Part shown: positions 62,808 through 64,000 of the stretch, in pieces
How the letters are laid out: every line of letters begins with the position of its first letter
How positions within the stretch are numbered: position 1 is the first letter of the stretch
NCBI GenBank assembly: GCA_030710605.1
Contig: CP092863.1
Coordinates: 59,622,899-59,686,898, forward strand
Source: Cordylochernes scorpioides
Lineage: Eukaryota > Arthropoda > Arachnida > Pseudoscorpiones > Chernetidae
Length of the DNA: 64,000 nucleotides
Reading direction: 5' to 3'
Position numbers and translations under genes: made by a program
The notes under the pieces: generated by a model
Told to the model about the DNA's origin: nothing
Databases searched by the model: none
The model's input: the letters and a program-made list of their open reading frames with translations, nothing else

Positions 62808-63079
62808 CTAGCCGAATGACCCGGGCAACGCCCGGGGTTTACCCGATTAAATGCTTTTATTCAAATACTATTCGTTACAATTATAAATTGGCGCCGTGGA
62901 TGTCATTCTTGTATAATATATAAATGAGTTTTAAAAATTGTAAAAAAAAAATGCATCGGCCGGGAATCGAACCAGGGCGCCCGCGTGGCAGGCGAGCATT
63001 CTACCACTGAACCAAAAGCAAACGGTGACAGAATTAAGAACGCATATATGACGCTAATAAATGTATATATTATATTAGA
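62808..63079 (-). mobile_element. Non-autonomous Helitron, 272 bp, carrying a tRNA-Gly-like sequence
   Basis: On the minus strand it starts TCTAATATAATATATACA and ends with the hairpin CCCGGGCGTTGCCCGGG, an 8-base spacer and CTAG. It sits between host A (62807) and T (63080) without duplication, the hallmark of Helitrons, inside LINE ORF2. No Rep/helicase is present. The interior has the tRNA-like sequence and a T-run. Confidence 0.8.
62952..63019 (-). tRNA. tRNA-Gly(GCC)-like pseudogene inside Helitron
   Basis: The minus strand shows the A box TGGTTCAGTGG, anticodon loop CTGCCAC with anticodon GCC, and B box GGTTCGATTCC. The 3' acceptor strand reads CCGATGCA, followed at once by a run of nine Ts. 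The 5' acceptor strand (GCTTTTG) does not pair well with the 3' strand. The length is about 68 instead of 71, and the T stem has one mismatch, so it is probably not a working tRNA. Confidence 0.65.
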
Positions 63080-63080
63080 T

Positions 63081-64000
63081 ATTCTGATCCTCTACTAGAC
63101 GGTGAAATCACTGATGCGGAAATAGAGACAGAAATCTTGAAACTAATAAACGGTAAAGCTCCTGGAATAGACGATATTCCCAATGAGACGATCAAGGCCT
63201 TCCATAAAGATCAACTAAAAAGGCTAGTATGCATATTCAACCAAATTTTAGAAAACGGTTCTTTTCCATCGTTATGGTCCAAATCAATTATTCACCCTAT
63301 CTTTAAAAACGGAGATATGGAAAACCCCTCAAATTACCGCGGCATTGCACTTGTTAGCAACCTCTCCAAGCTTTTTAATCAATTCTTAAAAACAGAATGA
63401 CTAAATGGATAGAAGACAAGGGAATATTATTTGAAAACCAGGCTGGGTTTAGAAGGGGACACTCTTGTCTGGACCAATATTTACTTTGACTTCTTTGATA
63501 CAACTTACATTAAGAAAGAAGAGAAGGAAACTTTTTGCTTATTTCGTTGACCTGAGGAAAGCGTTTGATACAGTCGCACATTCACTCTTATGGAGGAAAT
63601 TGAATTGGGCATAAGTAGCCGTTTTATTACTGTGATACGGAGTTTTTATGAAAAAATGGAAGCGGTTGTGAGATGGGAAGGCTCTTTTACAGAACCAATT
63701 AGGATTCGATCTGGAGTGCTGCAGGGAGAGCCGTTGTCTCCATATATTTTTATCTTATTTATTAACGATCTGATCAGCACACACACCGTATAACGGCTCT
63801 GAGTTACCGGGTATTTGCCTTCCGGGTTTTGGAGAGGTCCACTTGCTTTTGTATGCTGATGACATCGTTCTCTTGGGGGAGTCCAAAATAAATCTGCAAA
63901 CCAAGATTAATATACTAAAGAAATACCTCGAAACGAACTATTTAATACTTAATGAAAATAAGTCTAAAATAATGGTTTTTCGCAATGGAGGTCGACTCGC
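63081..64000 (+). pseudogene. LINE ORF2 reverse transcriptase (incomplete at window end)
   Basis: Reads KLINGKAPGIDDIPNETIKA, SLWSKSIIHPIFKNGDMENP and NYRGIALVSNLSKLFNQFLK (63137-63400). Then comes YFVDLRKAFDTVAHSLLWRK in another frame, SGVLQGEPLSPYIFILFIND, and LLYADDIVLLGES (catalytic, about 63845-63885). Several frameshifts. It continues past base 64000. Confidence 0.88.

Larger units (their letters stand above)
59700..64000 (+). mobile_element. APE-type non-LTR retrotransposon, cut by window end
   Basis: ORF1 with 2A-like motif, coiled coil and RRM-like part. ORF2 with endonuclease and RT follows. It is interrupted by an N gap (60733-60832) and a Helitron (62808-63079). The 5' limit near 59700 is a guess from the GC-richer leader at 59708-59760. 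The clade is not assigned; the 2A feature is known from CR1/L2-type LINEs. Confidence 0.85.

Noticed and set aside
62952..63019. Functional tRNA-Gly gene
   Set aside because: The 5' acceptor strand does not pair with the 3' strand, bases are missing, and the T stem has a mismatch. It is kept as a tRNA-like pseudogene.

Overview
This is a eukaryotic nuclear window, AT-rich and crowded with transposable elements. It contains one intact host gene split into five exons. The mariner types, the I-like LINE and the SINE/MITE load suggest an arthropod, possibly an arachnid, but nothing here fixes the species. Two 100-base N runs (23691-23790 and 60733-60832) are scaffold gaps.

The host gene is a mitochondrial-type adenylate kinase 3 (GTP:AMP phosphotransferase) on the + strand. 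Its exons are 473-605, 6299-6415, 27623-27795, 31511-31629 and 33779-33890. All junctions are GT/AG and phases are consistent. The spliced frame is 654 nt (217 aa) with every adenylate kinase signature present. Intron 1 holds an I-like LINE and a dead mariner relative. Intron 2 (21 kb) is a nest of LTR elements: Copia-A with Copia-B and Gypsy-C each inserted in it with 5-bp target duplications, then a broken Gypsy-D carrying part of a second Copia-B copy, and LTR element E ending 56 bp before exon 3. Intron 3 holds a head-to-head pair of mariners. Intron 4 holds a tRNA-derived SINE and a LINE scrap.

Downstream of the gene (33.9-41 kb) are two mariner relics, one with a SINE inside it, pogo-like MITEs, six copies of an 81-bp tandem repeat, an LTR-like block and an RTE-like scrap. 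From 41 to 53.3 kb lies Gypsy-F. It is split by a 7.36-kb insertion that contains LARD-like element G, a pair of 545-bp LTRs around 4.5 kb of mostly non-coding, pyrimidine-rich repeated DNA. Then come a Copia LTR/PBS scrap, a mariner with matching 29-bp terminal inverted repeats (53729-55027), a nearly complete Gypsy-H (55064-59655), and a non-LTR retrotransposon (59.7 kb to the window end). The last has a 2A-like motif in ORF1 and is interrupted by a 272-bp non-autonomous Helitron carrying a tRNA-Gly(GCC)-like sequence.

The most unusual items are the tRNA-Gly-bearing Helitron, LARD-like element G, Gypsy-C with its RT/RNase H region missing in frame, the mariner palindrome, and the 81-bp array that looks derived from the SINE tail. 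No element was compared with a database, so family names rest on motif recognition.
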